From NCBI RefSeq assembly GCF_032823475.1, contig NZ_CP127915.1, positions 496,001-560,000 on the forward strand: a stretch of DNA of 64,000 nt. Direction: 5' to 3'. This stretch comes from Acinetobacter sp. SAAs474. Its GTDB lineage: Bacteria > Pseudomonadota > Gammaproteobacteria > Pseudomonadales > Moraxellaceae. This document shows, piece after piece, positions 9,039 to 18,013 of the stretch (the stretch's first letter is position 1; each line of letters starts with the position of its first letter). Both the position numbers and the translations under genes were made by a program. Under the pieces are notes generated by a model. The model was given only the letters and a program-made list of their open reading frames with translations, did no database searches and had not been told where the DNA came from.

Positions 9039-9811
9039 AATTTTCCTTGCAGTTGAATAACGTGTTCAAGAATTGATTCTATGCTAAGACTATTGAGTTT
9101 TATAATTTCAAAATTAAAATCATAGCGCTGTTTATAGTCGGATAAAATACAAAATAGTCGCTCACCTAATACCCAATACTGTGCTTTATTTAATAAGCTT
9201 GAATCAAATTGAATTAATTCCAACCAATTTAACCAACTGGCTTCACTACTCACCAAGACAATATAATGCTGCTGTTGTAATATCGGGATAATCTGATGAA
9301 TTTTATGCCTTGATTGTATCGGGCATTTTCGTTCATATAAAACAAAATTTAATACCTCTATCCCATCATTTTGCAATTGTTGCATCATAAATTGTCGTCC
9401 ACCATGACCACGCCAAAATGCAACCTTAGTAAACGTATTTAATTGCTTAAAAATAGGTAAACTCAACATTCCTTCAGACGTTTCAACCTGAGGAACAAGA
9501 CTAGAGATATGATATTGTTTTAAAGCCTGTGCTGTCTTTTCTCCAACCGCAATCCATTCAATATGTGCCAATACAGTGGGATCAATCTGTAATTGCTTTA
9601 AATATTGCATCCCAATCTCAACAGCGGTTGGGCTAACCACAACAATCACATCAACTTGAGATAATTGACTATATAACTCAATAAGTTGATCAGATAAAGG
9701 ACAGGCATGCAATGCTAACAAAGGCAACTCAATCACTTGTACGTGATGATCAAAAAGAGCTGAAGTTAATGCTTCAGCTCGATCTTGTGGTCGGGTATTC
9801 ACAAATAGCAT
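9035..9811 (-). CDS. hemD: Uroporphyrinogen-III synthase
   Basis: A 258-residue HemD enzyme. HemD closes and inverts ring D of hydroxymethylbilane to give uroporphyrinogen III, the precursor of heme and siroheme. The family diverges strongly in sequence but shows the expected features: the N-terminal LFVNTRPQDRAEAL, VVVSPTAVEIGM in the first domain, IAVGEKTAQALK at the domain junction and WRGHGGRQFMMQQL in the second. It starts 2 bp after the hemC stop and overlaps hemX by 4 bp. The identification is secure because of hemC. Confidence 0.92.
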   Translation of the reverse strand: MLFVNTRPQDRAEALTSALFDHHVQVIELPLLALHACPLSDQLIELYSQLSQVDVIVVVSPTAVEIGMQYLKQLQIDPTVLAHIEWIAVGEKTAQALKQYHISSLVPQVETSEGMLSLPIFKQLNTFTKVAFWRGHGGRQFMMQQLQNDGIEVLNFVLYERKCPIQSRHKIHQIIPILQQQHYIVLVSSEASWLNWLELIQFDSSLLNKAQYWVLGERLFCILSDYKQRYDFNFEIIKLNSLSIESILEHVIQLQGKL

Positions 9812-9813
9812 TG

Positions 9814-10734
9814 TTAATGCAACGCTTTCAAAAGTGCTCCTGCACCTTGATCCAGTAATTGTTGCGCTAAGCGTTCACCAAGTTCAATCGCATGGTTTGG
9901 ATCATCCTGCGACTGTACTTGTAATAAGGTTTGTCCATCTACACTCCCCACACGCCCTTCCATATGAAGTCGACCCTGATTTAAGGTCGCATAGCCGGCA
10001 ATTGGAACTTGACAGCCGCCTTCCAAATACGCATTAAAAGCACGTTCTGCACGAACACAAATATCTGTTTCAGGATGTAACAAAGGTAGGATTAAGTCCA
10101 AAACAACCTGATCAGTTGCCCGACATTCTAATCCTAATGCACCTTGTCCTACAGCTGGTAAACTTAATGCCGGATGTAATGTATGACGAATACGCTCTAT
10201 TAGGCCCAAACGCTTTAAACCCGCACTGGCTAAAATAATAGCATCATATTGTCCTGCATCTAATTTAGATAAACGCGTCCCCACATTTCCTCTTAAATCA
10301 ATTATTTCCAAATCGGGACGCGCCTTTAATATTTGACATTTACGACGCAAACTTGATGTACCTACTTTTGCACCTTGAGGTAAGTCATCAAAATGTAGAT
10401 AGTGATTCGATACAAATGCATCCAAAGGATCTTCACGTTCACAAATGACCGCAAGTGCTAAACCTTCAGGCAAAACCATAGGTACATCTTTGATTGAATG
10501 TACGGCAATATCTGCGCGACCATCAAGTAATGCTGCTTCAAGCTCTTTAACAAAAAGGCCTTTACCGCCAATTTTAGCTAATGGCGTATCTAAAATTTTG
10601 TCTCCTTGCGTGACAAAATGAACCAATTCAATTGCTAAATTAGGGTGTATACTTTTGAGGCGTGCACGAATATGTTCAGCTTGCCATAATGCAAGTGGGC
10701 TTTGCCGGGTCGCAATTTTCAAAGTTTTCATCAT
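9814..10734 (-). CDS. hemC: Porphobilinogen deaminase (hydroxymethylbilane synthase)
   Basis: A 306-residue HemC, which joins four porphobilinogens into hydroxymethylbilane. Visible family motifs are [14 protein letters not shown] at the N-terminus, VHSIKDVP with the catalytic Asp at residue 83, [10 protein letters not shown] and [18 protein letters not shown] holds the Cys (241) that carries the dipyrromethane cofactor. Two adjacent ATGs (10734 and 10731) are possible starts. It is the first enzyme gene of hemC-hemD-hemX-hemY, lying 100 bp downstream of a LytTR gene fragment. In Pseudomonas the intact algR occupies that position. Confidence 0.97.
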   Translation of the reverse strand: MMKTLKIATRQSPLALWQAEHIRARLKSIHPNLAIELVHFVTQGDKILDTPLAKIGGKGLFVKELEAALLDGRADIAVHSIKDVPMVLPEGLALAVICEREDPLDAFVSNHYLHFDDLPQGAKVGTSSLRRKCQILKARPDLEIIDLRGNVGTRLSKLDAGQYDAIILASAGLKRLGLIERIRHTLHPALSLPAVGQGALGLECRATDQVVLDLILPLLHPETDICVRAERAFNAYLEGGCQVPIAGYATLNQGRLHMEGRVGSVDGQTLLQVQSQDDPNHAIELGERLAQQLLDQGAGALLKALH

Positions 10735-10834
10735 GCGATTTAAAATTCTAAATTAAATTACTCATCATAAACTTAACTTGAAATATAAAAAATGCAAGCG
10801 GATTAACATAATCCTATTGATAATAGATCAAGTA

Positions 10835-11185
10835 CTAAAGCTGGCGGATATAAGCTTTTAATGCAGGTAAATAGCGCCGACTCACCATTAAACGCTCTTC
10901 TAGCTCAGTACATCTGACTTGATATTGACCCGAGCCTACGGACTCTAATCCAGCTAAAAAGCGTACTGCGACCAATGCATTACGATGAATGCGAATAAAT
11001 TGCTGACAAAACTCTTGTTCTAAATTTTTTAAGGTTTCATTAATTAATAATGTGCCATTTTTATGACGAACTGCAATATATTTCTGATCCGCTAAAAAAT
11101 AGTAAATATTTTCCACTGAGATTAACTCAATACCACGATGTGTCTTTGCAATAATTTTATTGCGTTGAGATTTTAATTCATTCAT
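10835..11185 (-). CDS. algR: LytTR DNA-binding domain protein, apparent AlgR remnant lacking the receiver
   Basis: A 116-residue protein consisting almost wholly of a LytTR DNA-binding domain (about 12-113). THRGIELISVENIYYFLADQ, KNLEQEF, FIRIHRNALVA and LMVSRRYLPALK match the C-terminal half of AlgR. Full AlgR proteins are about 245 residues and start with a phospho-receiver domain. That domain is absent here: the minus strand immediately upstream (11186-11330) is AT-rich and in no frame gives a receiver motif. The sensor gene algZ/fimS, normally between algR and argH, is also missing. Either this is a decaying pseudogene, or a constitutive DNA-binding protein. The ribosome site before the ATG is weak. 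Confidence 0.75.
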   Translation of the reverse strand: MNELKSQRNKIIAKTHRGIELISVENIYYFLADQKYIAVRHKNGTLLINETLKNLEQEFCQQFIRIHRNALVAVRFLAGLESVGSGQYQVRCTELEERLMVSRRYLPALKAYIRQL

Positions 11186-11929
11186 ATTATCTTATTATTT
11201 TATATAACTTATTTAATTTATTTTATATTAATTCAATCTAATTTTTTTATTTTTATTCTATGATGATCTCACCTCATATTCATCAATATATTTATCCTAA
11301 AGGCGATTGATTGGCATGTCAATTTTAGTTGAACTCTTAACTATTACAGATAAATCCCCCATACAACATAAAATTTTAACGAAACGACTACGATACAATG
11401 AAATCATCTGCAATCACATGAAGAATTTGACCAATGCGTTACACGAGAGTAGCAAATCACTGTGAGATATAAAAATACTATTTTATGACTAAGTTTGTAA
11501 AGTTAATCGGTATATCTCACGCTATAAAAGGTAAATAACAACCTGAAATATTAATTTAACATTGCACAATATAAACAGCTAAGTACTTAAAATTTATTTT
11601 TTTATGATGAAAATTTAAAAAAAATACTAAGTTTAAATAAATTATTCATCATATATATTATATCCATATAGCTATACAGCTCATTTTTTGGATAATAAGT
11701 TAAATCCCCATCGCGATCAATTTTTTATTTTGGCTTACTCTCACCCAATTTTATCAGAGATGAGCACTGAGATCTTCCGCACTTAATCCAATAGGATTTA
11801 TTTGTTTTACGTTATAAATAATTTAAAAAATCAAATAAATATATTTTTTGTACAACTTTGTACTTCGGCAACTGAATTTGAATTTGGTATACTCTTTATC
11901 AAATTATCGCTTTATTTTATTGAGCCATC
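11186..11929. other. 744-bp gap where algZ and the algR receiver would be expected
   Basis: This stretch has no open frame of protein-like character on either strand. In Pseudomonas the order is argH-algZ-algR-hemC, so it replaces roughly the algZ gene and half of algR. It is very AT-rich and contains a separated inverted repeat (11462-11520). Near its right end lies a TATACT hexamer (11888-11893), about 37 bp before argH, which could be the argH -10 element although no convincing -35 is seen. Confidence 0.6.
11462..11520. repeat. Spaced 10-bp perfect inverted repeat
   Basis: GTGAGATATA at 11462-11471 is exactly repeated in inverted form as TATATCTCAC at 11511-11520, with 39 bp of AT-rich DNA between. 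It could be a pair of operator half-sites, the ends of a tiny decayed element, or chance in AT-rich DNA. Confidence 0.5.
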
Positions 11930-13360
11930 ATGACCACATCTTCTCATTCATCAAATCCATCACACAGCCAAACCTCTGGTATGTGGGGCGGTCGTTTTTC
12001 TGAAGCTACCGATGCATTTGTTGCTGAATTTACAGCCTCTGTTCAATTTGACCAACGTTTTTACAAACAAGATATTGCCGGTTCTATTGCACATGCCACC
12101 ATGTTAGCGAAAGTTGGTGTTTTAACAATACAAGAACGTGATGATATTATTGATGGGTTAAATACCATCAAACAGGAAATCGAAGCAGGAAATTTTGAAT
12201 GGCGGATTGATTTAGAAGATGTTCATATGAACATTGAATCACGCTTAACACAACGTATTGGTATCACTGGTAAAAAATTACATACTGGCCGTAGTCGCAA
12301 TGATCAGGTTGCAACAGATATTCGTCTCTATGTCCGTGATGAAATTGACGCTATTTTACAATTATTGGAAAAATTACAAAAAGGTATTTTAGGCTTAGCT
12401 GCAACAAATACCACCACCATCATGCCTGGTTTTACCCATCTACAAACAGCACAACCTGTCACTTTTGGCCACCATTTAATGGCATGGTTTGAAATGCTAG
12501 TCCGTGATTCAGAACGTTTAATTGACTGCCGTAAACGTGTTAATCGTATGCCATTAGGCTCCGCTGCATTAGCAGGGACCACCTATCCAATTGATCGGGC
12601 CTATACTGCTGAATTATTAGGCTTTGAAGCCGTGATTGAAAACTCATTAGATGCCGTTTCTGATCGTGATTTTGCAATTGAATTTAATGCTGCTGCATCT
12701 TTAATTATGATGCACTTATCACGTATGTCAGAAGAAATGATTTTATGGACTTCAGCACAATTTAAATTTGTGAATATTCCAGATCGTTTCTGTACTGGTT
12801 CATCCATTATGCCACAAAAGAAAAATCCAGATGTTCCAGAATTAATTCGAGGTAAAACTGGTCGTGTTTATGGTGATTTAATCAGCTTATTGACTTTAAT
12901 GAAGGGACAACCTCTCGCATACAATAAAGACAACCAAGAGGATAAAGAGCCATTATTTGATGCAATTGATACCGTTCGTGGCTCATTAATGGCATTTGCT
13001 GACATGATTCCAGCATTACGCCCTAATATAGACATTATGCGTGAAGCAGCATTACGTGGCTTTTCTACCGCGACAGATTTAGCTGATTATTTGGTAAAAA
13101 ATGGCGTTGCTTTCCGTGATGCACATGAGATTGTGGGTAAAGCAGTTGCTTTAGGCGTACAAGAAGGCAAGGACCTCTCTGAACTTACTTTAGCACAGCT
13201 GCAGCAATTTTCTGACTTAATCCAAGCGGATGTCTATGAAAAAGCATTAACACTTGAAGCATCTGTAAATGCACGTAATCATATTGGTGGAACCGCACCT
13301 GCGCAAGTTAAAGCTGCAATTGAGCGCGCTTATCTTCGTTTAGAACAACTGTATGCTTAA
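11930..13360 (+). CDS. argH: Argininosuccinate lyase
   Basis: A 476-residue ArgH, which splits argininosuccinate into arginine and fumarate, the last step of arginine synthesis. The fumarase/aspartase superfamily signature [12 protein letters not shown] is present at about 290-301 with its mobile catalytic serine. [16 protein letters not shown] (about 118-133) is the second conserved block, and [20 protein letters not shown] the third. The N-terminus carries a Ser/His-rich extension of about 16 residues before GMWGGRF, the usual family start, and no internal Met near that point has a better ribosome site. yggX follows after 16 bp, so the two may be co-transcribed. Confidence 0.97.
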   Translation: MTTSSHSSNPSHSQTSGMWGGRFSEATDAFVAEFTASVQFDQRFYKQDIAGSIAHATMLAKVGVLTIQERDDIIDGLNTIKQEIEAGNFEWRIDLEDVHMNIESRLTQRIGITGKKLHTGRSRNDQVATDIRLYVRDEIDAILQLLEKLQKGILGLAATNTTTIMPGFTHLQTAQPVTFGHHLMAWFEMLVRDSERLIDCRKRVNRMPLGSAALAGTTYPIDRAYTAELLGFEAVIENSLDAVSDRDFAIEFNAAASLIMMHLSRMSEEMILWTSAQFKFVNIPDRFCTGSSIMPQKKNPDVPELIRGKTGRVYGDLISLLTLMKGQPLAYNKDNQEDKEPLFDAIDTVRGSLMAFADMIPALRPNIDIMREAALRGFSTATDLADYLVKNGVAFRDAHEIVGKAVALGVQEGKDLSELTLAQLQQFSDLIQADVYEKALTLEASVNARNHIGGTAPAQVKAAIERAYLRLEQLYA

Positions 13361-13376
13361 TTGGGAAAAAATAGAT

Positions 13377-13649
13377 ATGTCTAGACAAGTATTTTGCCGT
13401 AAATATAAAACCGAAATGGAAGGTTTAGATTTTGCACCTTTTCCTGGTGCTAAAGGTCAGGAACTATTTGATACGGTCTCTAAACAGGCTTGGCAAGAGT
13501 GGTTACAACATCAGACCACATTAATTAATGAGAAACGCCTCAACGTTTTTGAAGCTGATGCTAAAAAATTTCTTGAAGAGCAACGAGAAAAGTTCTTCAA
13601 CAATGATGCTTCACTCGAAAAAGCGGAAGGCCTTAAACCGCAGACTTAA
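13377..13649 (+). CDS. yggX: YggX family oxidative-damage protection / Fe(II) trafficking protein
   Basis: A 90-residue YggX-family protein, implicated in Fe(II) handling and in protecting iron-sulfur clusters from oxidative damage. The family hallmarks are [20 protein letters not shown] at the start, with the conserved Cys7, then [19 protein letters not shown] and [10 protein letters not shown]. The ATG at 13377 is chosen because the family starts at MSRxVxC. An upstream in-frame ATG at 13353 lies inside argH. It is followed by a strong terminator. In enteric bacteria it lies beside mutY, but here it follows argH. Confidence 0.95.
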   Translation: MSRQVFCRKYKTEMEGLDFAPFPGAKGQELFDTVSKQAWQEWLQHQTTLINEKRLNVFEADAKKFLEEQREKFFNNDASLEKAEGLKPQT

Positions 13650-13704
13650 CCAGATCAGCAGCGTACTTAATGTATACATAAGTATATAAATGAGCAATCC
13701 TAAG

Positions 13705-13746
13705 AAAAGCTGAAAGGTATCATTGTACCTTTCAGCTTTTTTTATA
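13705..13746 (+). terminator. Strong terminator after yggX
   Basis: A perfect 15-bp stem, AAAAGCTGAAAGGTA at 13705-13719 and TACCTTTCAGCTTTT at 13726-13740, with a 6-nt loop and a run of T through 13743. It should end the argH-yggX transcript. Confidence 0.93.
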
Positions 13747-13995
13747 TTTTAACGCTATTGAGATTCAACTCACTCTGTAGAAAAAAGTATTATTCAAGAT
13801 TAAAATAACTTTAAAGAAAATAATTATTTTCAACTAAGTAGCAAAAATTACCGTGTATTTACTCGGACTAAATATGATTAAGCTATCGAATAAAAACACT
13901 ATTTTTTGTAACTGAGCTCATACATTTTTAAAGTAAATATAACATTAAAATACATTAAACCACATGTATTTTAAATGTAAACTTACTACTATATT

Positions 13996-14076
13996 AGACA
14001 TAGAAGATATTAATCATAGCTTAATATCTCCAATTTTCAATCTCAGATTTCCCCCAAAATCTGAGATTTTTTTTAT
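13996..14076 (+). ncRNA. Candidate small RNA with two hairpins and its own terminator
   Basis: About 250 bp past the yggX terminator, with no gene between, is a compact unit. A possible -10 (TATATT, 13990-13995) is followed by a perfect 9-bp hairpin, AGATATTAA at 14005-14013 and TTAATATCT at 14021-14029. Then comes a 9-nt linker and a perfect 12-bp hairpin, AATCTCAGATTT at 14039-14050 and AAATCTGAGATT at 14057-14068, running into eight T. This is the layout of an intergenic small RNA of roughly 70-75 nt on the plus strand. The -35 is weak and the 5' end is a guess. I do not recognise it as a known family. Confidence 0.5.
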
Positions 14077-14080
14077 GATG

Positions 14081-14092
14081 AATCTCAGATTT
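14081..14092 (+). repeat. Third copy of the 12-mer forming the small-RNA terminator stem
   Basis: AATCTCAGATTT recurs here, identical to the 5' arm of the hairpin at 14039-14068. It can pair with the same 3' arm (14057-14068), so two mutually exclusive hairpins are possible. The rest of the gap up to phoU (to 14150) shows nothing further. Confidence 0.7.
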
Positions 14093-14150
14093 ATTGGTAT
14101 GCTGGCGAGTGTGAAAATATACTGATCAATGATGACAGAAGATACAGATG

Positions 14151-14186
14151 CAAAAATGCCATGCGTGCGATGACTGCTATGGCATT
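14151..14186 (-). terminator. Likely phoU terminator
   Basis: An 8-bp stem, AATGCCAT at 14155-14162 and ATGGCATT at 14179-14186, with a 16-nt loop. It is followed on the minus strand by TTTTTG. It lies 14 bp after the phoU stop. Confidence 0.7.
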
Positions 14187-14200
14187 ATCTAGATGTCAGA

Positions 14201-14920
14201 TTATTTTTGTACTTTTTCTTCAATTTCAGTCAAGCTGGTATGTCGGACATCTAAACCTTTTACAATATAAATGACTTGCTCTGCAATATTGCGTGCATGA
14301 TCTCCAATTCGTTCTAATGCTCTTAATACCCACATTACATTGATAACACGCGTAATATGGCGAGGATCTTCAATCATATATGTCATTAATGTTCGTGTTG
14401 CAGACTGATATTCTCGATCAATATCTGCATCGGCAAGCAGAACTTTTAAAGCTTGATCAACATCTAAACGTGCAAAAGCATCTAGTGCATCATGAATCAT
14501 GACCCGCACTTGATTACCAATATGACGCGTTTCCATATAGCCACGTGGTGACCCACCCTCTTCACATAAATTTTGTGCAATACGGGCAATTTTTGCAGCT
14601 TCATCACCAATGCGTTCTAAATCAGTATTGGCTTTTGACATTGCAATCACCATACGTAAATCAATTGCGGCAGGATGGCGTCGTGCTAAAATTAACGTCA
14701 ATGCCTCATCGATTTCTGTTTCTAAACGGTTGACGACGTTATCTTGAAACTGTACATCAATTGCAAGCTCAACATTTGTATCAAGTAAAGCATGAATAGC
14801 ATTGGCAACTTGTTGCTCTACCAATCCCCCCATGGTCATAAACTTGGTATTTACACCATGTAATTCCTCATTAAATTGTGAAGAAATATGGTGACTTAAT
14901 ACGGGATTACTTGGGCTCAA
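14201..14920 (-). CDS. phoU: Phosphate signalling protein PhoU
   Basis: A 239-residue PhoU with two three-helix-bundle repeats. Each repeat carries the metal-binding ExxxD-type motif (VNRLETEIDEALTLILAR and DREYQSATRTLMTYMIEDP), with conserved NTDLERIGDEAAKIA and LRALERIGDHARNIAE. PhoU links the Pst phosphate transporter to the PhoR/PhoB system and represses the Pho regulon when phosphate is plentiful. The start is TTG (14920), supported by a GGAGAG site 5 nt upstream; the next internal Met is too far in. No pst genes are in the window. An IS982-family element ends only 111 bp upstream. Confidence 0.95.
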   Translation of the reverse strand: MSPSNPVLSHHISSQFNEELHGVNTKFMTMGGLVEQQVANAIHALLDTNVELAIDVQFQDNVVNRLETEIDEALTLILARRHPAAIDLRMVIAMSKANTDLERIGDEAAKIARIAQNLCEEGGSPRGYMETRHIGNQVRVMIHDALDAFARLDVDQALKVLLADADIDREYQSATRTLMTYMIEDPRHITRVINVMWVLRALERIGDHARNIAEQVIYIVKGLDVRHTSLTEIEEKVQK

Positions 14921-15031
14921 CGAATCTCTCCGAACAGCAAATTGATGAATTAAACCACTATTAAAACATAAAAATAATGACGCTTATATGACAACCTGCA
15001 TAAATCAGCTTAACTTTTTTTATCCTATATA

Positions 15032-15059
15032 ACCCGAATCCTGCTTAAGCCGATGACTT
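15032..15059 (+). repeat. Left terminal inverted repeat of the IS
   Basis: About 28 bp matching the inverted right end at 19 of 28 positions. Conserved blocks are ACCC, AATC, TAAG and TGACTT. It overlaps the last codons of the transposase. Confidence 0.75.
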
Positions 15060-15914
15060 CATAATTTTAATTATTGGCTTATTTAAATGAGTGAATTGAT
15101 ATGCACATAACGAGGCATAAATTCCACTTAGAAATCCATGAATACTACGTGCTTTACTCGTGACCAAATTGTATTGCCCTTTCAATAAGCTGAATAAAGT
15201 TTCTATCTTGTTACGTTGTCTTAAGTGATATTCATCTGACGCAGTAAACTGAATTGTCTGCATGTTTTTCCGATGATAGGTAATCAAATCAATATTTTCC
15301 TCCTTTAATCTGCTTTTTAAATCTTGGCTGATGTAGCCTCGATCCGCATAAATCTTAGCTTCTAAGCCGTTAACCAATTGCTCAACCATTTTGATGTCAG
15401 CAACATGACCATTTGATAAAGCTGAACATGCTATTTCACCCAATTGATTCATCGCAATATGTAATTTACAACCATAAAACCAACCCATCGAACTTTTACC
15501 ACGAGTTGCGATTTTAGCTAGAGATTTATGGCGCTGAATCCGTTGATTTTTACAGACTGGTAGTGTTGTTGAATCAATCCATAAATATTGTTTATCTTGA
15601 CCTTTCATCAGTGACACATGTAAAGCATGTAGGGCGAGTTGGTGCATATTGATCAAATGAATCATACGTTGATAACAAGGTAAGTACTTAAATAAATGAA
15701 TTTTGTCTTCTTTGAGCCATGCGAAAAAGGCTTTGAAATTATTGAAATGAGAGCATTTGTACCAAATGGCAATAAAGCAGATCTCTGAAATTGTGAGTTG
15801 AGCTGTTCTAATTCTTAAGGAATTACGATTTTGTTTGAGAAACTGCCAATAAATTGCTTCAAATTTAAGAAAAAAATCATCAATTACGCAGAATAATTCG
15901 GTATTATTAAACAT
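15045..15914 (-). CDS. IS982-family transposase (DDE)
   Basis: A 289-residue transposase of the IS982 family, which cuts and joins the element ends. The acidic triad is visible in WIDSTTLPVC (Asp114), YADRGYIS (Asp191) and RNKIETLFSLLK (Glu238), and GWFYGCKLHIAMNQLGE is another family block. The ATG at 15914 (MFNNTELFCVIDDF) matches the usual family start. An in-frame TTG at 15950 would add 12 residues. The frame is intact with no stop or shift, so the element may still be active. Confidence 0.92.
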   Translation of the reverse strand: MFNNTELFCVIDDFFLKFEAIYWQFLKQNRNSLRIRTAQLTISEICFIAIWYKCSHFNNFKAFFAWLKEDKIHLFKYLPCYQRMIHLINMHQLALHALHVSLMKGQDKQYLWIDSTTLPVCKNQRIQRHKSLAKIATRGKSSMGWFYGCKLHIAMNQLGEIACSALSNGHVADIKMVEQLVNGLEAKIYADRGYISQDLKSRLKEENIDLITYHRKNMQTIQFTASDEYHLRQRNKIETLFSLLKGQYNLVTSKARSIHGFLSGIYASLCAYQFTHLNKPIIKIMKSSA

Positions 15915-15977
15915 CGGGATTAGAGCTTTATGTTTAGTGTGGTAACTCAACTGATGGCTCTAGTCCTCTTATTTTTC

Positions 15978-16005
15978 AAGTCAATTTCTTATCCGCGATT
16001 TGGGT
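15978..16005 (-). repeat. Right terminal inverted repeat of the IS
   Basis: The inverted partner of the left end. Read on the minus strand from 16005 it begins ACCCAAATCGCGGATAAG. It is followed directly by TATATA (16006-16011). Confidence 0.75.
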
Positions 16006-16223
16006 TATATAATATTTATTGCTATACATATATCCAAACATAGTCGCGTATCAATATTAATAAATAAGTATCTAAAACAATTAAAATTAAAGCTCGATTA
16101 TTTTTTATTAAAAATCTGATTTAAAAAAAATAGATCATGTAATAAAAAATATCATTACCTCAAAAACACCAAATCCCTTATAAATAATCAAAGCAAAAAT
16201 GTTATATTTATTACTGATAAATT

Positions 16224-17216
16224 TTATTGTCTAAGTCTCTTTAACAAAATACTTGCAAGTATTGCAACAAATCCACCGATAAAAGTTTCATAAATTCTAG
16301 AATAAGGTAATTGATAATTAGGATCATGCAAATATAATGTTTTTTCAAGCAACAATAAAACAAAAATAGTAATTGCAAAAGTTTTCAACATATAATTCAT
16401 TTTAAAGAAACTAGGCAAAATAAAAATAACAGCAGCTAAAATAATAAAATAAATATAAATATGTTTAAAATTTAAAATCTGCAACAATAAGATCACAAAT
16501 AAAGCACCTAAAAAACTACCAATAAAACGATGACATGTTATTTTTAATATATCTGTTTCCTTTGGTCTTAATAAAATAATAAAAGTCAGAGGTGCCCAAT
16601 ATGGACGATATAAATCAAAATAATCAGGTAAAAACAAACTTAAAAAAAGAAAAAAACTATATGTAAATGATCTTAAAAAAATATTTCTGTTGCCAATATA
16701 AATCTTTCGTGCCAATAGACCATTTCTAAATGATTTATTATCATAATTTTTATGCCGTAATAAACTAAGACATAGCAAACTGATTGTAATACCTGTCAGA
16801 TAGGCAAGAATAGAGTCTAAATTCGCACTGGGTATCACTGTTCCAATACAAGAAAAAATGAGAATAAAAGGCATTGTGCTATCAAAATAGGGATCTTTAT
16901 CGTAAGAAATATAATAAAAATATGAAATTGCAAAAATATATAAATAAAATTCAACAGAAATTTTTAATAAATGCCCTACTGCTCCACCAAGAATAACCAA
17001 ACACAATAAAAACCAAACATAGAATATATTTTCTTCTTCTTTTTTTACTTCATAGACAATATTAGAGAAAAGAACAGTAATAATACCAATAACAACACCA
17101 ATTACACCAAAAATAACTGAACAAATCAAACTGTTAATAATAGCAGTAATAAGAAAAACACCATTGTCACGAAAGTTTATTTGTATATATTTATTGTTTA
17201 ATATATTTTCTTTCAT
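16224..17216 (-). CDS. FUSC-type integral membrane protein
   Basis: A 330-residue protein with about nine or ten membrane segments. The stretch RPYWAPLTFIILLRPKETDI, followed by CHRFIGSFLGALFVILLLQI and later IYETFIGGFVAILASILLKR, is the pattern of the FUSC (fusaric-acid resistance/aromatic acid exporter) superfamily, here in its short form. Members export aromatic acids or similar compounds, but the substrate here is unknown and no membrane-fusion partner is adjacent. The gene uses A/T-ending codons heavily (many Ile, Phe, Lys, Asn), more so than its neighbours, and sits between an IS and an 800-bp empty AT-rich stretch. This suggests acquired DNA. An AGGAAA site precedes the ATG. Confidence 0.75.
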   Translation of the reverse strand: MKENILNNKYIQINFRDNGVFLITAIINSLICSVIFGVIGVVIGIITVLFSNIVYEVKKEEENIFYVWFLLCLVILGGAVGHLLKISVEFYLYIFAISYFYYISYDKDPYFDSTMPFILIFSCIGTVIPSANLDSILAYLTGITISLLCLSLLRHKNYDNKSFRNGLLARKIYIGNRNIFLRSFTYSFFLFLSLFLPDYFDLYRPYWAPLTFIILLRPKETDILKITCHRFIGSFLGALFVILLLQILNFKHIYIYFIILAAVIFILPSFFKMNYMLKTFAITIFVLLLLEKTLYLHDPNYQLPYSRIYETFIGGFVAILASILLKRLRQ

Positions 17217-18013
17217 ATCATTTCCTAGATTAGGACAAATCCATTATTTCCAACATTTAAAAATAAAAATATTTAATTATAAAGTATTTAAATTATTTTT
17301 AATTTTATTATTCACTTTAATTATTCACATTATAAAATAAAAGCTTTAACTATGATGCTATATAATACTGACACAGTATTAAAAGGGATTAAAAATATTA
17401 TTTATTCTTTAAATGATTTAATAAAATATATTTATTTTTAATCATCATTCTACAGTGAAAATTTTATTTTACATTTAAACCTAAATCGCGACAAGACAGC
17501 ACTTCGATCATTAATCAAACCCAGATTTTTTATCAAAAATAAAACGATTGGTTTTTTAATTATATGATGATAAGTGAGTCTACAATAATACTAGCATTGA
17601 TCGGAAGTACACACCAATCAATATATAATTAAAATTAATCTCATTAAATCGATATTTTCACAGTAAAATAAAAAATTGTAGACCATTTCAATTAAATTTT
17701 AATGATGTATTTCGATAGCAGTAAAATTGCTGCAAAACATCAGTCATTAATCATATATGGCTACATCAAAACTCATCTTTCTGATATATAGTACTCGCAA
17801 AGCATTACTCATCGATACGTTATTCAAGTAATTTAATTTTAGAAAAATGATACCACCATCTTGTTATATCTCTGTTTTCAATCTACTACATCGATATATG
17901 TCTTAATGTACCGACATCAATTATATTAAAAATCAATAAATTAAACAAATATATATGCGGTATAGCACAACAAAATATTGAATATAAATCTTTTGTGTTA
18001 ACATGCATCTATC
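17217..18013. other. 800-bp AT-rich gap between the FUSC gene and the thiC riboswitch
   Basis: No open frame or clear RNA structure is seen on either strand. Part must hold the promoters for the FUSC gene (left) and thiC (right), but I could not define either. Base composition is like the FUSC gene and more AT-rich than the housekeeping genes around. Confidence 0.5.

Larger units (their letters stand above)
15032..16005 (-). mobile_element. Complete IS982-family insertion sequence (974 bp)
   Basis: A 974-bp element with imperfect terminal inverted repeats that begin ACCC, typical of the IS982 family: ACCCGAATCCTGCTTAAG at the left and ACCCAAATCGCGGATAAG read inward from the right. It is flanked by TATATA on both sides (15026-15031 and 16006-16011), which fits a 6-bp target duplication. 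Because that hexamer is self-complementary, it could also be an extension of the inverted repeats. One intact transposase gene fills it. I cannot name the specific IS. Confidence 0.88.
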
